The notes under the pieces were generated by a model. The model did no database searches and was not told where the DNA came from. It saw only the letters and a program-made list of their open reading frames with translations. Shown piece after piece: positions 23,487 through 31,544 of a stretch of DNA of 64,000 bases. Both the position numbers and the translations under genes were made by a program. Within the stretch, counting starts at the first letter, position 1. Every line of letters starts with the position of its first letter. The stretch is from Nonomuraea jabiensis. Its GTDB lineage: Bacteria; Actinomycetota; Actinomycetes; Streptosporangiales; Streptosporangiaceae. The stretch is from NCBI RefSeq assembly GCF_014204795.1, contig NZ_JACHMB010000001.1, positions 6,336,501 to 6,400,500 of the forward strand, written 5' to 3'.

Positions 23487-24119
23487 TCATCTCTCCCATG
23501 CTGGTGCGGATCCGAGAACCTCGACGCGTGACGCGCGGACGAGCACCGCGGCCACGGCCTGCGCCGCCGTCGTTGCGGCCACGGACTGCGCCGCCGTCGC
23601 TGTGGCCGCGGCCTGAGCCGCCGCCGCGTCCATGGCCGCGATGGCCTCGACGACCTGCTCGCGCCGGTCCGGCGAGGCGTCGGGGACGTCCGCTCGCCGG
23701 GCGATGACCTGGGTGTTGACCAGCGCCCCGCTCTCCTGGGGCTGGACGGTGGCGCCGGCGTTGTGGCGCTGGCCGCGGACCATGCCGAGCACCTCCAGCG
23801 AGCACAGCGCCTCGCGCACGACCGTCCGGGACATCTCGTACTCGGACTTGACGCGTCCAGGGGAGACGAGGCCGCCCACGGGGAAGCCGCCGCTTACGGG
23901 GAAGCCGCCGTGCGTGATCGGGCGTGCCTGCGTGATCGGGCGTGCGTGCGTGATCCGGCGTCCGAGCGTGATCGGGCGTGCGTGCGTGATCCGGCGTCCG
24001 AGCGCAATCAGACGTCCGAGCGCAATCCGGCGTGCGTACACGATCCGGTGTCCGAGCGCGTCCACGAGCTGCGCGTGCAGGCCACCCGGCCCGGCGCCGG
24101 GCGCTCCGAGGCTCGTCAT
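23487..24119 (-). CDS. FadR/GntR-type regulator, repeat-invaded and shortened
   Basis: A 210-residue protein recognisable as a FadR-type GntR regulator by LHAQLVDALGHRIV at the start and SEYEMSRTVVREALCSLEVLGMVRGQR later. In the family these segments are separated by about 20 residues; here about 50 intervene, made of six-residue repeats (RITHAR, PITLGR and similar). The FCD ligand-binding domain is missing: after QVIARRADVPDASPDRREQVVEAIAAMDA the chain becomes Ala-rich and stops. AAGGAG before the ATG is intact. Probably non-functional or altered, since the insertion splits the winged helix. It would have controlled the idonate/gluconate-type genes. Confidence 0.7.
   Translation of the reverse strand: MTSLGAPGAGPGGLHAQLVDALGHRIVYARRIALGRLIALGRRITHARPITLGRRITHARPITQARPITHGGFPVSGGFPVGGLVSPGRVKSEYEMSRTVVREALCSLEVLGMVRGQRHNAGATVQPQESGALVNTQVIARRADVPDASPDRREQVVEAIAAMDAAAAQAAATATAAQSVAATTAAQAVAAVLVRASRVEVLGSAPAWER
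23912..24055 (-). repeat. 18-bp in-frame tandem repeat in the FadR-like gene
   Basis: Eight consecutive 18-bp units (consensus GCGTGATCSGGCGTSCGW on the plus strand) at 23912, 23930, 23948, 23966, 23984, 24002, 24020 and 24038. Units 3 and 5 are identical, as are 2 and 4, so duplication of a 36-bp pair is recent. They encode six-residue units inside the winged-helix region. Confidence 0.9.
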
Positions 24120-24496
24120 CCGCAGCTCCTTCGGGACTCGATGGAAGACGACGCTACCGCCGGAGGGGGCGTCGCACGGAATCGGCGGACCCAAGGCTCG
24201 CCCGTGCCACCGACCGCGACAGCTACCACTACGCCGGAGTCGGGGCCGGCTCGTCCTGCCCGTCGTCGATCCCACCCCGAGCCCTGCCTTCAGCTTCCTC
24301 GGCCTGCAGACCAGCAGGGGAACCGGCCAGCCATTCATTACGAGAAATGCTCATAAATATCAGAGCTATGTGTATGAGTATTGGTTTTCTCTGCCTTGGC
24401 CGCATAAAAGCGTAACCGCAGGTCTATGGGCCACTTCAGTGTGATTCGTAACCCCCCTACGCTGTCCCCCGTTCCACTTACGGCGAGGGGGATCAC
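24120..24496. other. Intergenic region between divergent regulator and Roadblock operon
   Basis: A 377-bp gap with no supported gene. It holds an AT-richer patch (24340-24420) and a TACGCT that could be a -10 box at about 24456 for the Roadblock operon, but no clear -35 partner. Nothing else recognised. Confidence 0.4.
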
Positions 24497-24871
24497 GTGC
24501 TCGGAATCGACACCTGCCTGGCGGAGGTCATGTCCATACCGGGGGCGCTGGACGCCATGCTGCTCGACCACACCAGCGGCATGGCGGTGGCCTTCAGCAG
24601 CGCCTCGGGCGTGGACGCCGACCGGTCGGCCGCCGCGTTGACCGAGGCGCTGCGGGCCACGACCGACGGCCTGGCCCGAGCCTGCCCGGGCGAGATCGTC
24701 CGCATTGACGACATGCTCGTCACGACGGACAAGGGGCATCATCTGCTCAGGCCGCTGGAGACGGTCTTCGAGGGGCCGCTGGTCATCTACGTACGCCTTG
24801 ACCTGGAACGATCCAACCTCGCCCTGGCCCGCCACCGCCTGCGGTCGGTCTCCAGCCAGCTGACGACGTGA
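24497..24871 (+). CDS. Roadblock/LC7-like protein 1
   Basis: A 124-residue protein similar in pattern to the fourth gene of this operon (26195): an opening helix, then GALDAMLLDHTSGMAVAFSS, a central helix, DDMLVTTDKGHHLLRPLE, and a closing helix LERSNLALARHRLRSV. This strand/helix order fits the Roadblock/LC7 fold used by MglB and CvnB. GTG start with a G-rich SD (GAGGGGGA). The next gene begins 3 bp after its stop. No GTPase is in the operon, so it may act on a GTPase elsewhere, for example CvnD at 18610; that is speculation. Confidence 0.72.
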   Translation: MLGIDTCLAEVMSIPGALDAMLLDHTSGMAVAFSSASGVDADRSAAALTEALRATTDGLARACPGEIVRIDDMLVTTDKGHHLLRPLETVFEGPLVIYVRLDLERSNLALARHRLRSVSSQLTT

Positions 24872-24874
24872 GTC

Positions 24875-25762
24875 ATGACGAGGCTCGACGCACTCCTGGC
24901 CGGGCTGGCGCGCGAGCGTTCGACGGGCGCGCTCCGGCTCGGGAGGAACGGCACGATCTTCCTCCACGACGGGCGCGTGACGTACATGGAGTGCGCCCAG
25001 ACCCCGGGCGTCGAGCGCCTGCTCACGGCCAGGGGCCGGATGACGGAGGCGGCGCTGCGCGGGCTCCAGGCGGACGGCGGCTGCGCGCGGCTCCTCGAGG
25101 AGGGGGTGCTCACACCCGGCGAGCTGCAGTTCGCGGTGCTGGGCGCGGTCCTGGACGCGGCCTTCTTCCTGCTGCCGATCAGCGGGACGCGGCCCAAGTT
25201 CCGGCCGGGGGAGCTGCACTGGCTCGGCGGGCAGTGGTTCTTCGACGTGGCGGGGCTGGTGCGGGAGTGCGCGCGGCGGCGGGCGCACCTCGCCGACATC
25301 TGGCCGTCCGCGGAGGTGGACACGCTGCCGGTACGGCCGGTGCCGTGGCTGCCGGGGCACGGGGTGACGCTGACCCGGGTCCAGTGGGAGGTGATCGTCC
25401 GTGCCGACCACAAGGCCACGCCACTGGAGCTGGCCAAGCAGCTCGGCCGGTCGGGCTATGCGGTGCTGCTGGCGGTCAGAAGGCTGGCAGCCACAGGCCT
25501 GCTCGCCCCAGGGGACCCGGACCGCACGGCCGTACCCGCTCCTGGCCGGTCCAGGCATGCCGAGGACGCCGAGTCCGATGAGGCCGCCGACGGTGGTGAA
25601 GCGCCTGGAGCCGGGCTGCCGAAGCGGGCGCGGCACCCCTACGAACGGCCGCCCCACGATCCCGGGGCGGTGGCCCAGCCGCTCGGCCCGCCCGTGACGG
25701 GAGACCCGACCGATCTGGCGCTGCTGATGCGGCTCAAGAAGGCGCTCGAGGAGCTGGCGTGA
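24875..25762 (+). CDS. DUF4388-like protein with C-terminal winged helix
   Basis: A 295-residue protein. Residues 1-50 (STGALRLGRNGTIFLHDGRVTYMECAQTPGVERLL) resemble the DUF4388/PATAN fold of bacterial signalling proteins. Residues about 165-215 (TLTRVQWEVIVRADHKATPLELAKQLGRSGYAVLLAVRRLAATGLL) look like a winged helix, comparable in arrangement to CvnC. A charged, Pro-rich linker and a short final helix (DLALLMRLKKALEEL) follow. Lies between two Roadblock-like genes, 3 bp after the first and overlapping the next by GTGA (25759-25762). It may be the conservon-CvnC equivalent or a scaffold. Confidence 0.65.
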   Translation: MTRLDALLAGLARERSTGALRLGRNGTIFLHDGRVTYMECAQTPGVERLLTARGRMTEAALRGLQADGGCARLLEEGVLTPGELQFAVLGAVLDAAFFLLPISGTRPKFRPGELHWLGGQWFFDVAGLVRECARRRAHLADIWPSAEVDTLPVRPVPWLPGHGVTLTRVQWEVIVRADHKATPLELAKQLGRSGYAVLLAVRRLAATGLLAPGDPDRTAVPAPGRSRHAEDAESDEAADGGEAPGAGLPKRARHPYERPPHDPGAVAQPLGPPVTGDPTDLALLMRLKKALEELA

Positions 25763-26166
25763 GGTTCCCCGTACTCAGGAGGAAGCCACCGGTGGAGCTG
25801 CGGAAAGAGGTTCTGGAGGAAATGACGCTCCTGCGCGAGCGCACGCCGGACGTGAGCGGAAGCGTCGCCTGCACCGTGGACGGCATACAGATCGCCTGCG
25901 ACCTCGAAGGAGACCGCGGCGAGCAGACCGCGGCCCTGTCGGCGGCGCTGCTCGCGATGAGCAGGCGGATGCTGACCATGACCGGTCATGGCGCTCTTGA
26001 GGAAACGCTCATCTCGGGCACCGCCGGCTTCGTGGCCTTCTACGCCGCCGGCCCCACCATCGTCCTCACAGTCCTGGCCAAGCCCGGCGCGAACGTCGGG
26101 CTGCTGCGGCTGGAGGGCAGGAAGACGGCCGCCGGACTGGCCGCCGTCGCAGCACGTAGGCACTGA
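25759..26166 (+). CDS. Roadblock/LC7 protein 2
   Basis: A 135-residue protein with the Roadblock order: helix VLEEMTLLRERTPDVSGSVACTVDGIQIACDLEG, central helix EQTAALSAALLAMSRRMLTM, strands with TAGFVAFYAAGPTIVLTVLAKPGANVGLLRL and a C-terminal helix. It is the closest of the operon's members to classical LC7 proteins. GTG start inside the stop of the DUF4388-like gene. Likely forms homo- or heterodimers with the neighbouring Roadblock-like proteins. Confidence 0.78.
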   Translation: MRFPVLRRKPPVELRKEVLEEMTLLRERTPDVSGSVACTVDGIQIACDLEGDRGEQTAALSAALLAMSRRMLTMTGHGALEETLISGTAGFVAFYAAGPTIVLTVLAKPGANVGLLRLEGRKTAAGLAAVAARRH

Positions 26167-26194
26167 ACCGTCCCCTGGCAGAAAGGGAGAAGCA

Positions 26195-26566
26195 ATGGCG
26201 AGCATGGACGTCTCTCTCAAGGAGATGATGACGATCGACGGCGCCCTCGGAGCGGCGATCGTCGATCACGGCAGCGGCATGGCGCTGGGCATCCTCGGCG
26301 GCTCCAAGGACCTGGACCTGCAGGTCGCCGCGGCGGGCAACACGGAGGTGGTCAAGGCCAAGCTCCGTACGATGGACTCGCTCGGGCTCAAGGACAGCAT
26401 CGAGGACATCCTCATCACGCTCGGTGGCCAGTACCACATCATCCGGCCGATCACGGGGCGCGGGGGGAAGGGGCTGTTCCTCTACCTGGCGCTCGACCGT
26501 GGGCGCGCCAACCTGGCCCTGTCCCGGCACCAGCTCCGGGGCATCGAGGAGAAACTGGAGGTCTGA
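26195..26566 (+). CDS. Roadblock/LC7-like protein 3
   Basis: A 123-residue protein paralogous in pattern to the first gene of the operon: VSLKEMMTIDGALGAAIVDHGSGMALGILGG, EDILITLGGQYHIIRPI and LDRGRANLALSRHQLRGIEEKL occur in the same order. AAAGGGAGA lies 5 nt before the ATG. Last gene of a four-gene unit (24497-26566) of Roadblock, DUF4388-like, Roadblock, Roadblock. No catalytic partner is encoded nearby. Confidence 0.75.
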   Translation: MASMDVSLKEMMTIDGALGAAIVDHGSGMALGILGGSKDLDLQVAAAGNTEVVKAKLRTMDSLGLKDSIEDILITLGGQYHIIRPITGRGGKGLFLYLALDRGRANLALSRHQLRGIEEKLEV

Positions 26567-26784
26567 CCCCGACCCTCGGGTGGCCCGCCCGGCTCGACCA
26601 CGGGCCACCCACCCTCCCCCCGCCGCGCCGCTCACGGCAGGCCGTCCCATGGTTGGGTACATGGTGGCCGGGCCGGTGAGGGGTGCCGGTCATGTGGATC
26701 ACGAAGAGGGCGGGCGGCGATGGTCGCGGGCCGTAGCCAGGCGCCGTATTGAAACGGGTTGCAGTTCGTCCTTAGGCTGAGCCC

Positions 26785-27576
26785 ATGATCCTGGACCGCT
26801 TCCAGATCGGCGGCGCCGCGGCCGTGGTCACCGGCGCGGGCCGGGGCATCGGTGCGGCCACCGCCGTCGCCCTCGCCCAGGCCGGCGCCGACGTCGCGAT
26901 CTGCGCCCGCACCGAGGACCAGCTCCAAGCCATAGCCGAACAGGTGGAACGGGCCGGCAGGCGGGTCCTGGTCGTCCCCGCCGACCTGACGCTCCCGGGC
27001 GCCGCCGAGGACTTGGCGGAGCGGGCCGCGGCCACCTTCGGCCGCCTGGACGTGGTCGTCAACAACGTGGGCGGTGCAATGCCCCGCGCGTTCCTCGACA
27101 CGAAACGCAAACACCTCGAGAACGCGTTCCAGTTCAACGTCGGCGTGGCCCACGAGCTGACCAGGGCCGCCGTACCGCACCTGCTGAAGGCGGGCGGGGG
27201 CGCGGTCGTGAACGTCTCCTCCGCCGTGGGCCGCGTGGCGGGCCGCGGCTACCTGGCCTACGGCACCGCCAAGGCGGCCCTGGCGCACTACACCCGGCTG
27301 GCCGCGCTCGACCTGGCCCCCGCCGTTCGGGTCAACGCGATCGCCGTCGGCGCGGTCGCCACCTCCGCGCTCGACATCGTCATGAACGACGAGGGCCTGC
27401 GCGCCCAGATGGAGCAGGCCACGCCGCTGCGCCGGATCGGCGAGCCGGAGGACGTGGCGGCCGCCGTGCTCTACCTGGTCTCCCCGGCCGCCCGGTACGT
27501 GACGGGCAAGGTGCTCGAAGTGGACGGCGGGATCGACCGGCCCAACCTCGACCTCGGGCTGCCCGACCTGTCATGA
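26785..27576 (+). CDS. SDR family oxidoreductase
   Basis: A 263-residue classical SDR with TGAGRGIG, NNVGGAM (usually NNAG), VVNVSSAVGR, YGTAKAALAHYTR and the closing TGKVLEVDGGID. The Arg in AICARTEDQL after strand 2 suggests NADP(H). Substrate unknown; the VGGAMPRAFLDT region is seen in SDRs annotated for hydroxysteroid-like or 3-oxoacyl substrates. It stands alone, 218 bp after the Roadblock operon, and its stop overlaps that of the convergent ABC ATPase by 6 bp (27571-27576). Confidence 0.83.
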   Translation: MILDRFQIGGAAAVVTGAGRGIGAATAVALAQAGADVAICARTEDQLQAIAEQVERAGRRVLVVPADLTLPGAAEDLAERAAATFGRLDVVVNNVGGAMPRAFLDTKRKHLENAFQFNVGVAHELTRAAVPHLLKAGGGAVVNVSSAVGRVAGRGYLAYGTAKAALAHYTRLAALDLAPAVRVNAIAVGAVATSALDIVMNDEGLRAQMEQATPLRRIGEPEDVAAAVLYLVSPAARYVTGKVLEVDGGIDRPNLDLGLPDLS

Positions 27577-28662
27577 CTTGGTGAGGACGTAGGCGCGGCC
27601 GGGGTCGATCCCGACGGTCACGTTCGTGCCCTCCGCCAGCAGGCCCTGCGGATCCGGCCCCGGCACGGTCACCAGCAGGGTGCCCGAGGCGGTCTCCACC
27701 TCGTAGTCCACGCTGTGCCCGTGGAAGGCGGTCCGCAGCACCGAGCCGGTCCCGTTCTCGGGGGCCGGGCGGAGCGACAGTGCCTCCGGCCGGAGCATGA
27801 GGTAGGCGGCGGCGTTCACCTGCACGTCGAGGCGGGCCGCCACCGTCATGGTCCGCCCGAGCGCCGTGACGACTGCGCCGCCCGCGTCCATCCGCTCGGG
27901 CACGACCTCGACGAAGTTGGCCCGGCCGATGAAGTCCGCCACGAACACGGTCGCCGGCCGGAAGTAGATGTCGGCGGGGGTGGCCGCCTGCTCGATCCGG
28001 CCCCTGTTCATCACCACGACGCGGTCCGACATGGTCATCGCCTCGTCCTGGTCGTGGGTGACGTACAGGCTGGTGATGCCGAGCCGCCGCTGGATGCGGC
28101 GGATCTCGGCGCGCATGGCGCCGCGCAGCTTGGCGTCCAGGTTCGACAGCGGCTCGTCGAACAGCAGCACTTTCGGCTGCACGACGAGCGCGCGGGCCAG
28201 GGCGACGCGCTGCTGCTGGCCGCCGGACAGCTCGTGCGGGGCACGGTTCTCCAGGCCGACGAGATTCATGCTGGTGAGCGCGATCTGGAGGGCGGTGTCG
28301 GTCTCGTCCTTGGCCCGGCGCTGGGTACGCAGGCCGTAGGCGATGTTCTCGCCCACGCTGAGGTGCGGGAACAGGGCGTAGTTCTGGAACACCATGGCCA
28401 TCGGGCGGCGCTGCGGTGGCAGCCCGTCGATGGCCTCGCCGTCGAGCCGCACGTGCCCGCTCGACGCCTCCTCCAGCCCGGCCACGATGCGCAGCGTCGT
28501 GGTCTTCCCACAGCCGGAGGGCCCGAGCAGCGTGATGAACTCGCCGGGTGCCACGTCGAGCGTGACCGTGTCGACCGCGACGACGGGGGCGCCGGCGCGG
28601 CCCGGGAACGCCTTGGTCAGTTTGTCCAGGTGGAGGCGCCCCCCGCGGGTCTCGTCCGTCAT
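27571..28662 (-). CDS. ABC importer ATPase (iron/AEP/polyamine type)
   Basis: A 363-residue importer ATPase of the PotA/FbpC group: Walker A LLGPSGCGKTTT, Q-loop FQNYALFPHLSV, signature LSGGQQQRVALARAL, Walker B LLFDEPLSNLDAKLR, H-loop THDQDEA, and a C-terminal TOBE-like regulatory domain from about residue 240. ATGA overlap with the permease stop (28659-28662). Works with the fused permease and lipoprotein encoded upstream. The substrate group is Fe(III), 2-aminoethylphosphonate or a related anion; sequence alone does not separate these. Confidence 0.92.
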   Translation of the reverse strand: MTDETRGGRLHLDKLTKAFPGRAGAPVVAVDTVTLDVAPGEFITLLGPSGCGKTTTLRIVAGLEEASSGHVRLDGEAIDGLPPQRRPMAMVFQNYALFPHLSVGENIAYGLRTQRRAKDETDTALQIALTSMNLVGLENRAPHELSGGQQQRVALARALVVQPKVLLFDEPLSNLDAKLRGAMRAEIRRIQRRLGITSLYVTHDQDEAMTMSDRVVVMNRGRIEQAATPADIYFRPATVFVADFIGRANFVEVVPERMDAGGAVVTALGRTMTVAARLDVQVNAAAYLMLRPEALSLRPAPENGTGSVLRTAFHGHSVDYEVETASGTLLVTVPGPDPQGLLAEGTNVTVGIDPGRAYVLTKS

Positions 28663-30389
28663 CGTTCCTGCCTTCCGGGGGAGCGGTGCAGTGTCGCGGA
28701 GCGCCCGACGAGCAGCCGGATGACCCCGAAGCCGGCCAGCACGATCGCGGTCAGCACCGTGCAGTAGGCGAACGCGACCCCGTAGCGGCCGGTGTTGGCG
28801 GCGCTGAGGATCTGCGAGGTGATGATGTGCGTGCCAGGGGTGACGAGCAGGATGATCGTCGAGACGGAGGTCATGCAGCGCGCGAAGCCGTAGCTGAGCC
28901 CGGTGAGCAGCGCCGGGCGGATCAGCGGCAGCGTGACCTTGCGGAAGGTCCGCAGCGGGCCGGCGCCGAGGTTCCTCGACGCCTCTTCCAGGCTCGGGTG
29001 CAGCTGTGACAGCGCCGCCGTGCCCGTACGCAGCCCGGCCGGGACGGAACGGACGACGTACGCCAGCACGATCGCCAGCGCCCCGCCCGCCACCGCGCTG
29101 CCGCCCACCAGGCCGGGCAGGACCAGCAGGTCGCCGACGTACCGGGCGGGCCGGTAGGCCAGCACGTAGCCGATGCCGAGCACCGTACCCGGGACGGCCA
29201 CGCCGAGCGTCCCGGCGAAGTCCAGCCAGCCGCCCGTCCGCGCCAACTGCCGCACCGCGAGCCAGGCGATGAGCAGCCCGAACCCTCCGGCGACCGGGGT
29301 GGCGATCGCCGCCAGCAGGGTCGTGTCCTTCAGCGCCTCCTGGCCCACGCCGAGCAGCACCTCGCGCAGGTGCGTGAACGTGAGCGCGTTGTCCACGCCG
29401 AACACCCGCGTGACCCCGCCGGCCACCATGGTGCCGTAGAGGCCGACGATGACCAGTGCGACCAGCATCGCCAGGGCGAGGACGGGCCAGCGCACCCAGC
29501 CCGTGACCGGGTGCACGCTGCCGGACGGCCTGCCGGTGATCGTGGTGCGGACCTTGCGGCCCAGCCAGTACCGCTGCGCCACGAACACGCCCACGGACGG
29601 CACCAGCAGGATCAGGCTGTAGACGGCCGCGCCCGTGGTGTCGTACTCGCCGGTCACGGCCAGGTAGGCGCGGCTGGCCAGCACCGTGTAGTCGCCGCTC
29701 ACGACGAGCGGGTTGGCCAGGTCCGCGACGGCCTCCACGAACAGCAGCAGGAACGGCGCCGCCAGCCCCGGCGCCAGCAGCGGCAGCATGACGGTCCTGA
29801 AGACGCGCCACCGGGACGCGCCCATCGTCATCGCGGCCTCCTCCATGGCCGGATCGAGCCCGCGCATCATGCCGAGCAGCCCCAGGTAGGCCACGGGGAA
29901 CAGCGACAGCGACTGGACGAACACCAGCCCGTCCAGCCCGTAGACGTCGTACTCGACGCCGAGCAGGTCGTGCGTCACCATCCCGCGCCGGCCGAACAGC
30001 ACGATCGTGGCCGTGGCCACCGCGAACGGCGGGCTCACCACCGGCGTCAGCGCGATGAGGTGCAGCAGCCGCTTGCCCGGCACGTCCAGCCGGGTCTGCA
30101 CGAAGGCGAACAGGAAGCCGATCGCCGTGCCGCACAGGCCGACCAGCACGCCGAGGACGAGCGTGTTCCAGAGGATCCGCAGGTCCACCGGCGAGGTGAA
30201 GAACCGGGCGTAGCGCGGCCACGCCTCGGCCGACAGCGCCGAGGCGAGCACCGTGCCGAGCGGGAAGAGGCTGCCGGCGAGGACGAGGACGACGCAGGCG
30301 GCGATCGCCAGCGCCACGCTGGTCTCGCGGCGCCGCCTGCGGCGCGCCCGCGAGGGCTGCGCGGGAGGGGAACCGACGAGGGCGGTCAT
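28659..30389 (-). CDS. ABC importer permease, FbpB-type fused double-domain
   Basis: A 576-residue permease with about twelve spans, made of two BPD-type halves. Each half carries an EAA-like loop (EEAAMTMGASRWRVFRTVMLPLLAPG and EEASRNLGAGPLRTFRKVTLPLIRPA), the contact with the ATPase. Fused halves are characteristic of Fe(III)-type (FbpB/SfuB) and 2-aminoethylphosphonate importers. ATG at 30389 overlaps the stop of the binding-protein gene by 4 bp. A poly-Arg stretch at the N-terminus sets the inside topology. Confidence 0.92.
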   Translation of the reverse strand: MTALVGSPPAQPSRARRRRRRETSVALAIAACVVLVLAGSLFPLGTVLASALSAEAWPRYARFFTSPVDLRILWNTLVLGVLVGLCGTAIGFLFAFVQTRLDVPGKRLLHLIALTPVVSPPFAVATATIVLFGRRGMVTHDLLGVEYDVYGLDGLVFVQSLSLFPVAYLGLLGMMRGLDPAMEEAAMTMGASRWRVFRTVMLPLLAPGLAAPFLLLFVEAVADLANPLVVSGDYTVLASRAYLAVTGEYDTTGAAVYSLILLVPSVGVFVAQRYWLGRKVRTTITGRPSGSVHPVTGWVRWPVLALAMLVALVIVGLYGTMVAGGVTRVFGVDNALTFTHLREVLLGVGQEALKDTTLLAAIATPVAGGFGLLIAWLAVRQLARTGGWLDFAGTLGVAVPGTVLGIGYVLAYRPARYVGDLLVLPGLVGGSAVAGGALAIVLAYVVRSVPAGLRTGTAALSQLHPSLEEASRNLGAGPLRTFRKVTLPLIRPALLTGLSYGFARCMTSVSTIILLVTPGTHIITSQILSAANTGRYGVAFAYCTVLTAIVLAGFGVIRLLVGRSATLHRSPGRQER

Positions 30390-31438
30390 CTGGGGGCCTT
30401 CGCGATCTCGGCGTCGAAGCGCCGGACCAGGTCGAGCTTGCGGGCGCCCGCGGCGGTGCTGTCGTAGTCGACGAGCTTCAGCGCGGCCAGGTCGGCGGTC
30501 TTGTCCGACCGCTTCGCGGCCGGGTTGGTCGGCGCCTGGTACGCGTGGACGGTCGGCCCGATCTCCTGCGCCCCCGGCGTCAGCGCCCAGTCGATGTACT
30601 TCTTCGCGCCGGCCACGTTGTGCGCCCCCTTGACCAGCGCCACGCCGCCCACCTCGTAGCCCGTCCCCTCGGCCGGGAACGTGACCCGCAGGTCGGTGAA
30701 GCCCTGCTCCCGCGTGGCCACGCAGTCGTGGGAGAACACGACGCCCACGCCGATCTCGCCCCTGGCGGCCTGCTGCGCGGGCGCCGCGCCGGACTTGCTG
30801 TACTGCAGCACGTTCGGGTGCAGCCGCCTCATGTACGCCAGCGCCTCGTCGTCGGCGCCCCTGTGCAGCACCACCTGCGTCCACAGCGCCGTGTACGCCG
30901 TGCCGGACGTGGCGGGATGCGCGATGCCGACGTTCTGCCTGAGCGCCGGGTCCAGCAGGCCCTCCCACGACGTGGGCGCCGGCACGTGCTTCTCGGCGAG
31001 GACCTCGGTGTTGTCGCAGAAACCGAGCACGCCCACGTACACGCCGGTCCAGGTGCCGTCGCGGTCCTTGTACCGGTCGGGGATGGTGGCCGCGTTCGGC
31101 GAGACGTAGTCCTGCAGGAGGCCGTCGTCGGCCGCCGCGGCGTACCCGTCGGCCGGGCCGCCGTGCCAGACGTCGAACTCCGGATCGGCACGGCCCGCCT
31201 TGATCCGGGCCAGGGCCTCACCGCTGGACAGGCGGACGAACTCCGCGGGGATCCCCGTCTCGGAGGTGAAGACCGAGGTCATCGCCGCGCACCATTCCTC
31301 GGTGGCGCCGCACGCGACCACCACTTTCCCGGCGTCGGCGCTCGCCGCTCCGGGTGCGCGCGTGCACCCGGAGCAGGCGAGCACGAGGGCGGCGCCGATC
31401 GACAGGACCGGACGTGAGCGGACAAGAGGTGAAGCCAT
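30386..31438 (-). CDS. Extracellular solute-binding lipoprotein (FbpA/AEP type)
   Basis: A 350-residue binding protein with a short signal peptide ending in a Cys-rich lipobox (VLACSGC, two candidate lipidated Cys). The fold is bacterial extracellular solute-binding family 1: ATEEWCAAMTSVFTSETGIPAEFVRLSSGEALARI, FDVWHGGPADGY, and SWEGLLDPALRQNVGIAHPATSGTAYT are typical of Fe(III)- and phosphonate-type receptors. The double Tyr used for iron in FbpA is not obvious, so iron is not assured. AGGAGG is 6 nt before ATG. Downstream of an HK/RR pair and first gene of the transporter unit. Confidence 0.88.
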   Translation of the reverse strand: MASPLVRSRPVLSIGAALVLACSGCTRAPGAASADAGKVVVACGATEEWCAAMTSVFTSETGIPAEFVRLSSGEALARIKAGRADPEFDVWHGGPADGYAAAADDGLLQDYVSPNAATIPDRYKDRDGTWTGVYVGVLGFCDNTEVLAEKHVPAPTSWEGLLDPALRQNVGIAHPATSGTAYTALWTQVVLHRGADDEALAYMRRLHPNVLQYSKSGAAPAQQAARGEIGVGVVFSHDCVATREQGFTDLRVTFPAEGTGYEVGGVALVKGAHNVAGAKKYIDWALTPGAQEIGPTVHAYQAPTNPAAKRSDKTADLAALKLVDYDSTAAGARKLDLVRRFDAEIAKAPR

Positions 31439-31478
31439 CGTCGACCTCCTGGAGCGGCTGAAGGGTTGCCATGCCGCA

Positions 31479-31544
31479 AAGCTAGGCCGTGGGGCGGGCC
31501 CCGCCGGTGACAGCGCGGTGAGCGTTGGTGACGGCGCCGTCACC
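31479..31544 (-). promoter_or_regulatory. Promoter region of the importer operon with OmpR-type direct repeats
   Basis: On the plus strand GGTGA occurs at 31506, 31517 and 31527, that is at 11- and 10-bp steps (one helical turn each), as in OmpR/PhoB-family sites. The last copy is part of a perfect 18-bp palindrome (31527-31544) touching the response-regulator stop codon. A -10-like TAGCTT (minus strand) is at 31479-31484, about 40 bp before the lipoprotein start. Likely site for the adjacent response regulator. Confidence 0.55.

Noticed and set aside
23912..24055. 18-bp repeats considered as iterons of an origin or an operator array
   Set aside because: They lie inside a reading frame whose flanks match a FadR-type regulator; no replication gene is near.
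24497..26566. Calling this a second conservon
   Set aside because: No CvnA kinase, DUF742 or GTPase gene; only Roadblock-like and DUF4388-like members are present.
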